A stretch of DNA of 64,000 bases from an uncultured Acidimicrobiales bacterium (GCA_902805555.1 CADCSY010000120.1:23572-87571); one strand, 5' to 3'. Positions 1 through 10,428 are shown, numbered from the stretch's first letter. The notes: a model not told the origin generated them from the sequence alone. Translations and numbers: made by a program.

Positions 1-1152
1 GTCGTCGCCTTGACCATCGTGGTCGGGCTGTTCACCGTGCTCAACATGGCGGCCGACCGGCTGCCGCAGCGGTGGGACGACCGGCTGCGGCCCTGGTTGT
101 TCATGGCCCCGGCGATCATCTTCATGTTCGGGGCCCTGGTCGTGCCGACCATCCGCACGGTGATCCTCTCCTTCAGTGGCGGGAGCCGCGGCGAGGACGG
201 GTTCACGACGGCGAACTGGACGGACCTGCTCGGCGACGACGCGGTGATCAGCTTCGACCGCGTCGGCGACGTCTTGACCAGCAGGCTGTTCCTCCTCGGC
301 GTCGTGCTGGTCGTCCTGGCACTCGTGGCGGCCAGGCGTGCCGCCGGCGAGCCCGACCCCGGCGCCAAGCGGGCGCTCGACCTCGGCAGCCCCGTCGCCT
401 CGGTCGCGCTCTACGCCGCCGGGTTCGCCGTGCTCATGGCCGTCTTCTCGACGCTGCGAGGGGTGATCTGGAACAACCTCTGGTGGGTCGTCGTGGTGGC
501 CGGCCTCTCGACCGCCATCGGGCTCGCGCTCGCCGTGCTGGCCGACCGGTCCAAGCGCGAGACGCTCGCCAAGTCGCTCATCTTCATGCCGATGGCCATC
601 TCGCTGGTGGGCGCAGCGATCATCTGGAAGTACATCTACGACGCGCCGGGCGCCGGTCAGGCCGAAGGCCTCCTGAACGTCTTGTGGCCGGGTGACCCGA
701 TCGACTTCCTCAGGGGCTCGTCGGGCGCCACCGGCTCGATCGCCCCCTGGAACAACTTCTTCATCATGGTGATCATGATCTGGATCCAGGCCGGCTTCGC
801 CATGGTGGTGCTGTCGGCGGCGATCAAGGGCGTGCCCGCCGAGCTGAACGAGGCGGCCCAGGTCGACGGCGCCAACGAGGCGCAGGTCTTCTGGAGGGTC
901 ATCCTCCCCCAGGTGATCGGCACGATCGTCGTCGTCATGACCACGCTCACCATCACGGTGCTGAAGGTCTTCGACCTGGTGAAGGCGACGACGGGTGGCG
1001 CGGCGGACACCGACGTGCTCGCCAACCGCGTGTACGACGGGCTGCGGAACGGCAACTTCACCAACGCGTCCACCTACGCCGTGATGATCCTCGTGCTCGT
1101 CCTGCCGATCGCCTACGTCAACATCCGACGGAACCGCCAGGAGGTCTTCTGA
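1..1152 (+). CDS. ABC transporter permease, MalF/AglF-like (5' end outside window)
   Basis: Frame is open from base 1; multi-TM protein with the permease EAA-type motif (ELNEAAQVDGANEAQVFWRVILPQV); overlaps the next permease. Confidence 0.85.
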   Translation, partial: VVALTIVVGLFTVLNMAADRLPQRWDDRLRPWLFMAPAIIFMFGALVVPTIRTVILSFSGGSRGEDGFTTANWTDLLGDDAVISFDRVGDVLTSRLFLLGVVLVVLALVAARRAAGEPDPGAKRALDLGSPVASVALYAAGFAVLMAVFSTLRGVIWNNLWWVVVVAGLSTAIGLALAVLADRSKRETLAKSLIFMPMAISLVGAAIIWKYIYDAPGAGQAEGLLNVLWPGDPIDFLRGSSGATGSIAPWNNFFIMVIMIWIQAGFAMVVLSAAIKGVPAELNEAAQVDGANEAQVFWRVILPQVIGTIVVVMTTLTITVLKVFDLVKATTGGAADTDVLANRVYDGLRNGNFTNASTYAVMILVLVLPIAYVNIRRNRQEVF

Positions 1153-2129
1153 TGGCGATCGCCGCACCGCCTCCCGCCGTCGACGTCGACGCCCGGGCAG
1201 CCCACCCCGCGAACGAACCGGTCGGCGCCCGGACGCACCGCGTCCTCGGCAGCCTCCCGACCGCCGTCCTCTGGGCCATCGTGCTCATCTGGACGATCCC
1301 GACCATCGGCCTGCTCGTGACCTCCGTGCGTCCCGAGGCCGACCAGTTCGGCGCGGGGTGGTGGACCATCGTCACCAACCCGTCGCTGACGGCCGAGCAC
1401 TACGGCAACGCCCTGTTCGACCCGCCGGGCGGCTCACTGCCGTTCAGCGACGCGTTCCTGAACTCCTTCGCCATCGCCATCCCCGGCACGCTGGTCCCCA
1501 TCGCCATCGCTGCGGCGGCGGCGTACGCGCTGGCGTGGATGGACTTCAAGGGTCGCCACTGGCTCTTCATCGGGGTGCTGGCGATGATGGCGGTGCCGCT
1601 GCAGATGGCGCTGGTCCCCCTCCAGCAGCTCTACACCGGGGGCGCCCACCTGACGATCGCCGGCACGACGTTCATCGTGTTCCCGGACCTCGACCTCAAC
1701 AACAAGCCGGTCGCCGTGTGGCTGGCGCACACCGCCTTCGGGCTCCCGCTCGCCATCTACCTCCTGCACAACTACATCTCCGGCCTGCCGAGGGACGTGT
1801 TCGAGGCGGCCCGCATCGACGGCGCCGGGCACTTCGGGATCTTCTGGCGGATCGTGCTGCCCCTCGCGAAGCCCGCCCTGGCGGCGTTCGCCATCTTCCA
1901 GTTCCTCTGGGTCTGGAACGACTACCTGCTGGCGCTCGTCTTCCTCAGCCAGAACCAGGACGCCAGCCCGCTCACCATCCAGCTCGTGAACCTCGTGACC
2001 TCGCGCGGGCAGGGGACGGAGCTGCTGCCGGCGGCCGCGTTCATCTCGATCGTCGTGCCGCTCATCATCTTCTTCTCGCTGCAGCGCTACTTCGTCCGGG
2101 GCCTGCTGGCCGGATCCGTCAAGGGATAG
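1152..2129 (+). CDS. ABC transporter permease, MalG/AglG-like
   Basis: EAA-type motif ([31 protein letters not shown]); ATGA overlap with upstream permease. Confidence 0.88.
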   Translation: MAIAAPPPAVDVDARAAHPANEPVGARTHRVLGSLPTAVLWAIVLIWTIPTIGLLVTSVRPEADQFGAGWWTIVTNPSLTAEHYGNALFDPPGGSLPFSDAFLNSFAIAIPGTLVPIAIAAAAAYALAWMDFKGRHWLFIGVLAMMAVPLQMALVPLQQLYTGGAHLTIAGTTFIVFPDLDLNNKPVAVWLAHTAFGLPLAIYLLHNYISGLPRDVFEAARIDGAGHFGIFWRIVLPLAKPALAAFAIFQFLWVWNDYLLALVFLSQNQDASPLTIQLVNLVTSRGQGTELLPAAAFISIVVPLIIFFSLQRYFVRGLLAGSVKG

Positions 2130-2139
2130 GGGGCCGCTC

Positions 2140-3315
2140 GTGGCCGACGTCAAGCTCGAGAACGTCAACAAGGTCTACGAGAACGGCTTCCACGCCGTCC
2201 ACGACCTGGACCTCGACATCACCGACGGCGAGTTCGTCGTCCTCGTCGGCCCGTCCGGCTGCGGCAAGTCGACGGCGCTGCGGATGGTGGCCGGCCTGGA
2301 GTCGATCACCGACGGCAAGCTGATCATCGGCGACCGGGTGGTGAACGACGTGCACCCGAAGGACCGCGACATCGCCTTCGTGTTCCAGAACTACGCCCTG
2401 TACCCGCACATGACGGTGCGCCAGAACATCGGCTTCGCCCTCAAGCTCCGCAAGGAGTCGAAGAGCGAGATCGACCGGCGGGTCGAGGAGGCGGCCAGGC
2501 TGCTCGAGCTCACCGAGTGGCTCGACCGCAAGCCGGGCCAGCTCTCGGGTGGGCAGCGGCAGCGGGTGGCGATGGGCCGGGCCATCGTCCGGCGGCCGCA
2601 GGTGTTCCTCATGGACGAGCCGCTGTCGAACCTCGACGCCAAGCTGCGGGTCCAGATGCGGGCCGAGGTGAACCGGCTCCAGCACGACCTCGGCGTCACC
2701 ACCCTCTACGTCACCCACGACCAGATCGAGGCGATGACGATGGGCGACCGCGTGGCCGTGATGGACAAGGGGTGGCTCCAGCAGGTGGACACGCCCCAGA
2801 ACCTCTACGACCACCCCGACAACCTGTTCGTCGCCACGTTCATCGGCTCGCCGCAGATGAACCTCGTGCTCGGCACCCTCGACCTCGGCGGGGCCGAACC
2901 CCACGTCGTGGTGGGCGCCCACCGCTTCGACCTCACGCCCGCCGTGCTGGCCGAGCGCCCGGGCCTGCGAGGGTTCGACGGTGCCGACGTCGTGATCGGC
3001 ATCCGGCCGGAGAGCCTCGAGGACGCAGCGATCGATGCCGGCCGACACCCGTCGACGATCGACGTGATGGTCGAGCTGCGTGAGGGCCTCGGCTCCGAGG
3101 TGGTGGCCCACGCCCGGCTCGACGCCCGCACGCCGAAGGTCGAGACCGCGCAGAAGGACCCGGACGCGAGCTTCACCGGGGGCGGCGGTGTCGAGGTGGT
3201 CGCCCGCCTCGACCCCAGGACCAACGTCCGGATGGGCAACCTGGCCACGCTGAGCGTCGACGTCGAGCGGCTGCACTTCTTCGACCAGGCCACCGGCCTC
3301 GCCATCCGCACCTGA
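2140..3315 (+). CDS. ABC transporter ATP-binding protein, MalK/UgpC/MsmK family
   Basis: Walker [10 protein letters not shown], signature [17 protein letters not shown], Walker [14 protein letters not shown]-terminal regulatory region. Confidence 0.93.
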   Translation: MADVKLENVNKVYENGFHAVHDLDLDITDGEFVVLVGPSGCGKSTALRMVAGLESITDGKLIIGDRVVNDVHPKDRDIAFVFQNYALYPHMTVRQNIGFALKLRKESKSEIDRRVEEAARLLELTEWLDRKPGQLSGGQRQRVAMGRAIVRRPQVFLMDEPLSNLDAKLRVQMRAEVNRLQHDLGVTTLYVTHDQIEAMTMGDRVAVMDKGWLQQVDTPQNLYDHPDNLFVATFIGSPQMNLVLGTLDLGGAEPHVVVGAHRFDLTPAVLAERPGLRGFDGADVVIGIRPESLEDAAIDAGRHPSTIDVMVELREGLGSEVVAHARLDARTPKVETAQKDPDASFTGGGGVEVVARLDPRTNVRMGNLATLSVDVERLHFFDQATGLAIRT

Positions 3316-3349
3316 CGGCTGCGGCGAGCCGCTGGCGCCCCGCCCTCCT

Positions 3350-4192
3350 GTGAGCCCGCCGAGGCGGCAGCCACGGACGGCCTTCGTGCTCGGCGGCGCG
3401 AGGAACCTCGGCGCCATGCAGGTCGGGATGCTCCAGGCCCTCCTCGGGGCCGGGGTCGTCCCCGACCTCGTCGTCGGCTGCTCCGTCGGCGCCATCAACG
3501 GCGCAGCCATCGCCAGGAACCCGACGGTGGCGGGGGCGGCGGCCCTCGAGGAGCTGTGGACGTCGATGTCACGTCGGGACGTGTGGCCCGTGGGGCGTCA
3601 CCGGGCGCCGGTGCGCCTGTTCCGGCGCGGCTCGTCGGTGCACGGCAACGCCGGGCTGCGGGCGGTGCTCGACCGCCACCTGCCGCCGACGTTCGAAGAG
3701 CTGGCCGTGCCCTTCGCCTGCGTGGCCGCCGAGCTGTCGACGGGCGAGGCGCGGTGGTTCGCCTCGGGCCCCCTGCGGGACGCGGTGCTGGCCTCGGCCG
3801 CGCTGCCCGGCCTGCTCCCTCCGGTGGAGGTCGACGGGCGGGTGCTGATCGACGGCGCCGCCGTGGACGTGGTGCCCGTGGCCCAGGCCGTGGCCCTCGG
3901 CGCCGAACGGCTCTTCGTGCTCCAGATCAAGGACCTCGACGCCCCCGCGCCCCCGCCGACGAGGCCCGTCGAGGTGCTCGTCCGCGCCTTCGCCATCTCA
4001 CGCAACGCCCGCCTCGTCCACGAGCTGGGCGCGCTGTCGCCGTCGGTGGAGGTGCACGTCCTGCCGGTCGTGGAGTGGCCCCGCCTGCGCTACGACGGGT
4101 TCAGCCGGAGCGCCGAGCTGATCGCGTCGGCCCGGGACGCGGCCGCCGGCCACCTCGCCGCCGCGGCGGCCGGTCGAGCGGGCCGGGCCTAG
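3350..4192 (+). CDS. patatin-like phospholipase
   Basis: GxSxG as GCSVGAING; DGA motif (VLIDGAAVDVVPV); N-terminal LGGARNLG. Confidence 0.85.
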   Translation: MSPPRRQPRTAFVLGGARNLGAMQVGMLQALLGAGVVPDLVVGCSVGAINGAAIARNPTVAGAAALEELWTSMSRRDVWPVGRHRAPVRLFRRGSSVHGNAGLRAVLDRHLPPTFEELAVPFACVAAELSTGEARWFASGPLRDAVLASAALPGLLPPVEVDGRVLIDGAAVDVVPVAQAVALGAERLFVLQIKDLDAPAPPPTRPVEVLVRAFAISRNARLVHELGALSPSVEVHVLPVVEWPRLRYDGFSRSAELIASARDAAAGHLAAAAAGRAGRA

Positions 4193-4202
4193 GGTCGCGC
4201 CC

Positions 4203-4646
4203 ATGTCGGACTCGAGCCCCGTCCACCTCACCCCGTCGGGGCCACCCGAGACGGTCCTCGACCCGGAGCCGGCCGAGGCCCTCGAGTCCCTCACCGCCGC
4301 CCTCGGCCTCTCCGGCGAGCAGCGCCGGAAGGCGGTGTCGGCCGTGGTCGCCAGGCACCCCCGCTTCCTCGACGGGTGGGCCCGCCTCGGCGAGCTGGCA
4401 CGAGACGACGTCGAGGCCTACGCCTGCTTCCGGGTCGGCTACCACCGGGGCCTCGACCGCCTCCGGCAGTCGGGGTGGCGGGGGTCGGGCTACGTCCGCT
4501 GGGAGCACGAGACGAACCGCGGGTTCCTCCGCTCGCTGCAGGGCCTCCAGGCCAAGGCCGCTGCGATCGGCGAGGACGACGAGGCCGAGCGCACCTCGCT
4601 GTTCCTCACCCAGCTCGATCCCGGTCTCGCCGGCGGCGGTCGGTGA
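4203..4646 (+). CDS. conserved hypothetical, DUF3151-like
   Basis: 147 aa; pattern WARLGELARDDVEAYACFRVGYHRGLD...RWEHETNRGFLRSL. Confidence 0.6.
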   Translation: MSDSSPVHLTPSGPPETVLDPEPAEALESLTAALGLSGEQRRKAVSAVVARHPRFLDGWARLGELARDDVEAYACFRVGYHRGLDRLRQSGWRGSGYVRWEHETNRGFLRSLQGLQAKAAAIGEDDEAERTSLFLTQLDPGLAGGGR

Positions 4647-4778
4647 CCACTCCGACGCACCGCGAACGGCGCAGGGGGGCGTCAGGCCGGCCGTGCTCCG
4701 GGACACCGACGGCCTGGCCGAGCCCACCGGCACCTGCGCTGGCGCCGGCGCAGCGACGGACAGCGCCACAATGGGTGC

Positions 4779-5117
4779 ATGACCGAGCCTGCGCCACTCC
4801 CCGAGGTCGACGTCGCCGCACTCGCGGGCGCACCTGCTGACGCCTTCGTCCTCGACGTCCGCCAGCCGGAGGAGTACGAGGCCGGCCACGTGCCGGGCGC
4901 CGTCCTCCTCCCGCTCGACCAGCTCGGGGCCAGGCTCGACGAGGTCCCGAAGGACGAGCACCTCTACGTGATCTGCAAGTCCGGTGGACGAAGTGCCGCT
5001 GCGGTGGAAGCGCTCACCGGCGCCGGGTACGACGCGACCAACGTGGCCGGGGGCACCATGGCCTGGATCGAGGCGGGCCATCCCACCGTGTCGGGTGCCG
5101 AGGTGGGCCACCGGTGA
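4779..5117 (+). CDS. rhodanese-like domain protein
   Basis: FVLDVRQPEEYEAGHVPGAVLLPL and active-site loop VICKSGGRS. Confidence 0.92.
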   Translation: MTEPAPLPEVDVAALAGAPADAFVLDVRQPEEYEAGHVPGAVLLPLDQLGARLDEVPKDEHLYVICKSGGRSAAAVEALTGAGYDATNVAGGTMAWIEAGHPTVSGAEVGHR

Positions 5118-6328
5118 ACCTGCCGGCGGGCACGAACCTCGTCACCACCGCCGCCCAGCTCGACGACGTCGTCGACGAGCTGCTCGACGAGCCCGCGTAC
5201 GCCCTCGACACCGAGTTCCACCGCGAGCGCAGCTACTACGCCAACGTCGCGCTCCTGCAGCTCGCCTGGCCGGGCCGGTGCGCGCTCATCGACCCGCTCG
5301 CCGTCGACCTGGAGCCGTTCGGTGAGGTCCTCGAGGGGCCGGGGCTCGCCGTGCTGCACGCCTCGACCCAGGACCTCGAGGTGCTCCTGCGGGCGTGCGG
5401 GGTCGTCCCGCGCCGGCTGTTCGACACCCAGCTCGCAGCCGGGTTCCTGGGCTTCTCCACGCCGTCGCTGTCCTCCCTCGTCGAGCGGGTGCTCGACGTC
5501 CACCTCCCGAAGGCGAGCCGCCTCACCGACTGGCTGCGGCGCCCGCTGAGCGACGACCAGCTCACCTACGCCGCCGCCGACGTGCTCCACCTCCTGGACC
5601 TCACCGACGCCCTCGTGAAGGAGCTCGACGGCACCGGCCGGCTGGTCTGGGCGGAGGAGGAGTGCGAGCTGCTCAGGACCCGCGGCTGGGGTCCGCCCGA
5701 CCCCGACAACGCCTGGCTGCGCATCAAGGAGGCCCGCACCCTGCGAGGCCGGAGCCGGGGCGTCGCCCAGACCGTCGCCGCCTGGCGGGAGCGCCGAGCC
5801 GCCGAGCTCGACCAGCCGGTGCGCTTCATCCTCTCGGACCTCGCGATCGTCGGCATCGCCGGCAAGCCGCCGAAGGACCTCGAGGCGCTGCGGGCCGTCC
5901 GAGGGCTCGACGAGCGCAACGCTCGCGGCACCGTCGGTGCGTCGTTGCTGGCGGCGGTCGAGGAGGGCCGTTCGCTGCCCGACGACGCCATCCGCCTGCC
6001 CAAGCGGGAGGAGGTGGACCGCGACCTCAGGGCGGCGGTGGCCCTCGTGTCCGCCTGGGTCACCCAGGTCAGCCGCCTGCTGCGGATCGACCCCTCCCTG
6101 CTCGCCACCCGCACCGACCTCGCCACCTTCCTGTCGAAGGACCCCGACGCCCGCCTGGCCTCCGGTTGGCGCAAGGACCTGCTCGGTGACGCCATCGAGG
6201 AGCTCGTCGGCGGCACCTACGCACTCGCCTTCGACGGCGCCGGGGGCCTGGCCCTGGAGCGCCGCTCGGGCGAGACGGTCACGATCGACCTCCCGGTCCC
6301 AGCCGCTCCCTGGACCTCGGGAGGCTGA
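5114..6328 (+). CDS. rnd: ribonuclease D (DEDD exonuclease plus HRDC)
   Basis: YALDTEFHRERSYY, FDTQLAAGFLGF, LTYAAADVLHLLDL exonuclease motifs. Confidence 0.9.
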   Translation: MNLPAGTNLVTTAAQLDDVVDELLDEPAYALDTEFHRERSYYANVALLQLAWPGRCALIDPLAVDLEPFGEVLEGPGLAVLHASTQDLEVLLRACGVVPRRLFDTQLAAGFLGFSTPSLSSLVERVLDVHLPKASRLTDWLRRPLSDDQLTYAAADVLHLLDLTDALVKELDGTGRLVWAEEECELLRTRGWGPPDPDNAWLRIKEARTLRGRSRGVAQTVAAWRERRAAELDQPVRFILSDLAIVGIAGKPPKDLEALRAVRGLDERNARGTVGASLLAAVEEGRSLPDDAIRLPKREEVDRDLRAAVALVSAWVTQVSRLLRIDPSLLATRTDLATFLSKDPDARLASGWRKDLLGDAIEELVGGTYALAFDGAGGLALERRSGETVTIDLPVPAAPWTSGG

Positions 6329-6412
6329 CCCCGACCCAGCCGGCGGGCCCACCGATCCGCGTCCACGAGGTCCTTGTCAACGAGATCCGTGGCGGGGGCG
6401 TCTGTACGGGTG

Positions 6413-6964
6413 ATGATGCCGACGATGGCTCTCCCGGACGTGCCGACGCCGGCGCACGCCGACGAGCTCGTCGCCGCCCTGCACCGTGAGCAGTACGGGG
6501 CCCTGGTCAGGTTGGCCGGGCTGCTGCTGCACGACCGGGGGGCCAGCGAGGAGGTGGTGCAGGACGCCTTCGTCCAGCTGCACCTGCGGTGGCGCAGGCT
6601 GCGCGACCCGGAGAAGGCCGCCGCCTGGTTGCGCAGCGCGGTGCTGAACGGTGCTCGCTCGCGCCTGCGCCACCTCGAGGTCGGGCGCCGCCATGCGTCG
6701 CGCACGTCGCCGGTCGGAGGGCACGAGTCGGCCGAGGACGTGGCGCTGGCCAGGGGCTCGCACCAGGGGGTGGTCGCTGCGCTGCAGGCCCTCCCCCCAC
6801 GCCAGCGGGAAGCCGTGGTCCTCCGCTACTACCTCGACCTGTCGGAGGCCGAGATGGCGACCGCCATGGGCGTGTCGGCCGGCTCCGTCAAGACCCACCT
6901 CCACCGCGGCCTCGCCGCCCTCCACACCCGCATCGAGAGCCGAGAGGCCGAGGGGAACACATGA
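6413..6964 (+). CDS. ECF (SigE-like) RNA polymerase sigma factor
   Basis: Region 2 LLLHDRGASEEVVQDAFVQLHLRW; region 4 LPPRQREAVVLRYYLDLSEAEMATAMGVSAGSVKTHLHRGLAAL; start chosen at ATG 6413. Confidence 0.88.
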   Translation: MMPTMALPDVPTPAHADELVAALHREQYGALVRLAGLLLHDRGASEEVVQDAFVQLHLRWRRLRDPEKAAAWLRSAVLNGARSRLRHLEVGRRHASRTSPVGGHESAEDVALARGSHQGVVAALQALPPRQREAVVLRYYLDLSEAEMATAMGVSAGSVKTHLHRGLAALHTRIESREAEGNT

Positions 6965-8493
6965 GCGCCGACGACGACCTCCGACACGCGCTGCGGGCCG
7001 AGGCCGAGCACTACGACCCGGCCGACGACGGCTGGGCCGGCATCAGTGCAGGGGTGCGGGTGGCCCAGCGGCGGCGCCGGATCCAGGCTGGCGTGCTCGG
7101 CGGCCTCGCGATGTCAGGCCTCGCGCTCGCCATCGGCCTGACCGCCGGCGGCGGGAGCACCGACGTCGACGCCGGGCGTGAGCTGGTCCCTGCGGGCACC
7201 ACGCAGGAGGAGGCCGAGGTGGCCCCACCTGCGACCGAGGCGCCGGCCACCACGCCACCGGCGACGGCGCCCGTCGCCGGCGGGGCGCCGGCCACCACGG
7301 CACCGCAGCCCCCTGCGCCGGCACCGGCGCCGGCAGGCCCGTTCCCCGGGATCTGGCCCTTCTCGACGCAGGAGGCGGTCGACGGCCACGGCGACGGCAA
7401 CGGTCCGACCTTCGATGTCACCGACGCGGCCGTCACCGCCGAAGCCTTCGCCCGGGACTACATCGGCATGCTCGACCCGGTCGTCGGCGACGCGGAACCG
7501 GCGGGGGACGGGGAGGTCACGGTCGACCTGCGCCAGCGGGGTGAGGACGGCAGGCCGCTCGGCGCCGCCGGTCCGGTGACCGTCGTCACCCTCCGCTCGT
7601 TCGCGTCCCCGGACGGCCCCGTGTGGTCGGCGGTGGGTGCGAGGTCGGCGAACGTCGTCGTCGACGAGCCGGCGGCGGGCGCCCAGATCGCCTCACCGCT
7701 GACGGTGCGCGGTCGAGCCACCGGCTACGAGGGCACCGTGGCGGCCGAGGTCCGCGAGGACGGCATGGCAGCAGGACAGCACCTCGGCCAGGAGGTGGGC
7801 ATCGCCGGCACCGGCGGCGAGCTGGGGCCCCTGGCGCTCGCGGTCCCCTTCGACCGGCCCGCCGGCGGCGCCGGCGCCCTGCTCGTCACCACCGACACCG
7901 GGCGCGACGGCGTCGGGGTCTGGGAGGCGACCGTGGTCAAGGTGGTCTTCGACGAGGCCGCTGCGGGTCCGGGCCCCGGTCCTGGGAGGACGGACTGCCG
8001 GGTGTCGCCGCCCGCCGGCGAGCCGACGGCGGCGCAGATGGACGTCACCGCGTTCTTCGTCTGCGACGCCGCCGTGCAGGCAGGTGACGGCGTGGACGCT
8101 GCCCTCGTCCCCGTCGTGCGCCGGGTTCCCCGGGACGCCGGCGTCCTCCGGGCCACCCTGCGTGCCTTCCTGGCCGGGACCTCGGCAGAGGACGACGAGC
8201 GCGGCGTGAGCGCCTTCACCTCCTCCTCCTCCTCGGATCAGTCCGGCACCGAGGTCCGGGTGTCGATCACGGACGGCACCGCCGTCGTCGACTTCGACGC
8301 CTCCCTGACCGTGACCGCCGACGCTGCGTCGACGTCAGCGGGGTCCGAGCTCTTCCAGGGAGCCCTCAACCGCACCGTGCTCCAGTTCGCCACGGTCGAG
8401 CGCGTCGAGTACCGCCTCGGTGGCAGCTGTGACGCCTTCTGGGAGTGGCAGCAGGCGGGCGGCTGCCGGCCCGTGACGAGGGACGACCTGTAG
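6961..8493 (+). CDS. membrane protein with Gmad2 and GerMN domains; candidate anti-sigma factor
   Basis: ATGA overlap with the ECF sigma gene; short N-terminal cytosolic segment, one TM (GVLGGLAMSGLALAIGLTAG), Pro/Ala linker, Gmad2-like (PAAGAQIASPLTVRGRATGYEGTV) and GerMN-like C-terminus. Confidence 0.7.
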   Translation: MSADDDLRHALRAEAEHYDPADDGWAGISAGVRVAQRRRRIQAGVLGGLAMSGLALAIGLTAGGGSTDVDAGRELVPAGTTQEEAEVAPPATEAPATTPPATAPVAGGAPATTAPQPPAPAPAPAGPFPGIWPFSTQEAVDGHGDGNGPTFDVTDAAVTAEAFARDYIGMLDPVVGDAEPAGDGEVTVDLRQRGEDGRPLGAAGPVTVVTLRSFASPDGPVWSAVGARSANVVVDEPAAGAQIASPLTVRGRATGYEGTVAAEVREDGMAAGQHLGQEVGIAGTGGELGPLALAVPFDRPAGGAGALLVTTDTGRDGVGVWEATVVKVVFDEAAAGPGPGPGRTDCRVSPPAGEPTAAQMDVTAFFVCDAAVQAGDGVDAALVPVVRRVPRDAGVLRATLRAFLAGTSAEDDERGVSAFTSSSSSDQSGTEVRVSITDGTAVVDFDASLTVTADAASTSAGSELFQGALNRTVLQFATVERVEYRLGGSCDAFWEWQQAGGCRPVTRDDL

Positions 8494-8501
8494 CGGCGAC
8501 G

Positions 8502-10112
8502 TCAGGCGGGGCGCAGCAGGAGCGCCGTGTCGGGCTCGATCGTGGCGGGCGCCTCGGCCCCCGACTCCGAGCCGTCCCGGTCGCTCGCCACCTCGACCGA
8601 CCAGTCGCCCTCGACCCCGAGGTCGGCCACGTCGTCGCTGAAGCTGACCGCCACCACCCGCTGGTCGTCGTCCAGCGCCCGCCGCCAGGCGAGGGTGCCA
8701 GGTGCCGAGGGCAGCAGCTCGAGGGTCCCGAGCCTGAGGGCGGGGGAGCCGCGGCGGGCGGCGAGCGCACGGCGGTAGAGGTGGAGCACCGAGGCGGGGT
8801 CGTCCTGCTGCACCGCTGCGCTGCGGATGCCGGCGTCGGGCGGGAACGGGAGCCAGGGGTCGGGGCCCCACCCGTGGCCCGGGTCCGCCGTCCACGGGAT
8901 CGGCGCGCGGCAGCCGTCCCGACCGCCGGGGTCGACGGCCGAGCCGCCAGGGATCACGGCGTCCTCGAGACCGAGCTCCTCGCCTGCGTACACGAACGGG
9001 GTGCCCCTGAGCGTGAGGAGGAGCAGGGTGGCGGCTCGCGCCCTCGCCTCGGTGCCGTACCGGGTCCGGTGGCGGGCGTTGTCGTGGTTGGAGAGCACCC
9101 AGGTGGGCCAGCCCCCGACGGGGTCGACGTGGGCCGCCACCTCCTCGATGCGCCGGCGCCAGGCATCGGCTCGCCACCGGGTGTAGAGCGGCGGGAAGTT
9201 GAACGAGAGGTGGAGCTCGTCCCCGCTGCCGTAGTACTCGGCCACCTTGGCGGTGTCGAGGAGGTAGACCTCGCCCACCACCATCCGATCGCCCGGGTAG
9301 GAGTCGAACAGCGAGCGCAGGTCTCTGAGCAGCTCGTGGGTCCGGGGGTGGTCGTTCGTCGTGGCGTGGGGGAGGGCGGCCTGCTCCGGCGGGTCGTCCC
9401 GGAGCTCGGGGTCCTTGCCGATCGCATGGATCACGTCGGCCCGGATCCCGTCGACGCCCCGGTCGAGCCAGAAGCGGAGCACGTCGTGCATGGCGTCGAC
9501 CACGGCCGGCTCGTCCCAGCTGAGGTCGGGCTGCTCGGGGAGGAACAGGTGGAGGTACCACTGGCCGGTGCCCTCGTCCCACGTCCAGGCGGCGGTGTCG
9601 GCCTCGGGGTCGGGTGGCACCGGGACCCGCCTCGTCTCCCCGGTCTCCGGGTCGCGCTCCCATCGCGCCTCGCCGGTGAACGCCCGCCGCCAGTTGTTCG
9701 GCGGGCCCCCGTCCGGGCCGCTGTCGCGCCACACGTACCAGTCCCGCTTCGGGTTGCCCCGGGACGAGCGCGACTCGATGAACCACGGGTGCTGGTCCGA
9801 GCTGTGGTTGGGCACCCAGTCGATGAGCACCTTGATGCCGCGGTCGTGGGCGTCGGCGAGGAGGCGGTCGAAGTCGTCGAGCGTCCCGAACACCGGATCG
9901 ACGTCGCAGTAGTCACTCACGTCGTAGCCGAAGTCGGCCATGGGCGACCGGAAGAACGGCGAGAGCCAGATGGCGTCGATCCCGAGCCAGACCAGGTGGT
10001 CGAGGCGGCGCCGCACCCCTTCGAGGTCGCCGACGCCGTCCCCGTCGGCGTCGGCGAAGCTGCGCGGGTAGATCTGGTAGATGACAGCGGTCTGCCACCA
10101 GGGCGCGTCCAT
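8502..10112 (-). CDS. GH13 alpha-glucosidase / oligo-1,6-glucosidase-like
   Basis: WWQTAVIYQIYPRSFAD, DWVPNHSS, GVDGIRADVIHAI, VVGEVYLLD, LSNHDNAR motifs. Confidence 0.92.
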   Translation of the reverse strand: MDAPWWQTAVIYQIYPRSFADADGDGVGDLEGVRRRLDHLVWLGIDAIWLSPFFRSPMADFGYDVSDYCDVDPVFGTLDDFDRLLADAHDRGIKVLIDWVPNHSSDQHPWFIESRSSRGNPKRDWYVWRDSGPDGGPPNNWRRAFTGEARWERDPETGETRRVPVPPDPEADTAAWTWDEGTGQWYLHLFLPEQPDLSWDEPAVVDAMHDVLRFWLDRGVDGIRADVIHAIGKDPELRDDPPEQAALPHATTNDHPRTHELLRDLRSLFDSYPGDRMVVGEVYLLDTAKVAEYYGSGDELHLSFNFPPLYTRWRADAWRRRIEEVAAHVDPVGGWPTWVLSNHDNARHRTRYGTEARARAATLLLLTLRGTPFVYAGEELGLEDAVIPGGSAVDPGGRDGCRAPIPWTADPGHGWGPDPWLPFPPDAGIRSAAVQQDDPASVLHLYRRALAARRGSPALRLGTLELLPSAPGTLAWRRALDDDQRVVAVSFSDDVADLGVEGDWSVEVASDRDGSESGAEAPATIEPDTALLLRPA

Positions 10113-10160
10113 CGGCCGAACCCTAGCGACGGCGCCCGGGGTGCCCGTCTGACCGGGGTG

Positions 10161-10182
10161 GCGGGCGAGTATGCTCGCCTGC
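10161..10182. promoter_or_regulatory. 22-bp imperfect palindrome overlapping a TATGCT -10-like hexamer
   Basis: GCGGGCGAG TATG CTCGCCTGC; 8 of 9 Watson-Crick pairs plus one G-T; between divergent genes. Confidence 0.45.
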
Positions 10183-10215
10183 GGTCCCCGTCTGCGAACA
10201 CTAGGGAGAGCCGCC

Positions 10216-10428
10216 GTGAAAAAGGGTCGGCATCGGCGCTACGAAGAGGCGCGTGCGGTCAAGCACACGTCGACCGAGCTGCGGCTCGACGACATCGGCT
10301 TCACGGAGAAGGTCGCAGATCTCCCCGTGCCGCCTGAGGAAGAGAATGATGAGTACGCCGACATCGCCGCCCGCTACGGGGCCTTCGACGACGAGGACGA
10401 GCAAGAGCCTGCCGACGACGAGCGCTGA
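10216..10428 (+). CDS. small acidic conserved hypothetical protein
   Basis: GTG start after [36 protein letters not shown]...[12 protein letters not shown]. Confidence 0.6.
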   Translation: MKKGRHRRYEEARAVKHTSTELRLDDIGFTEKVADLPVPPEEENDEYADIAARYGAFDDEDEQEPADDER

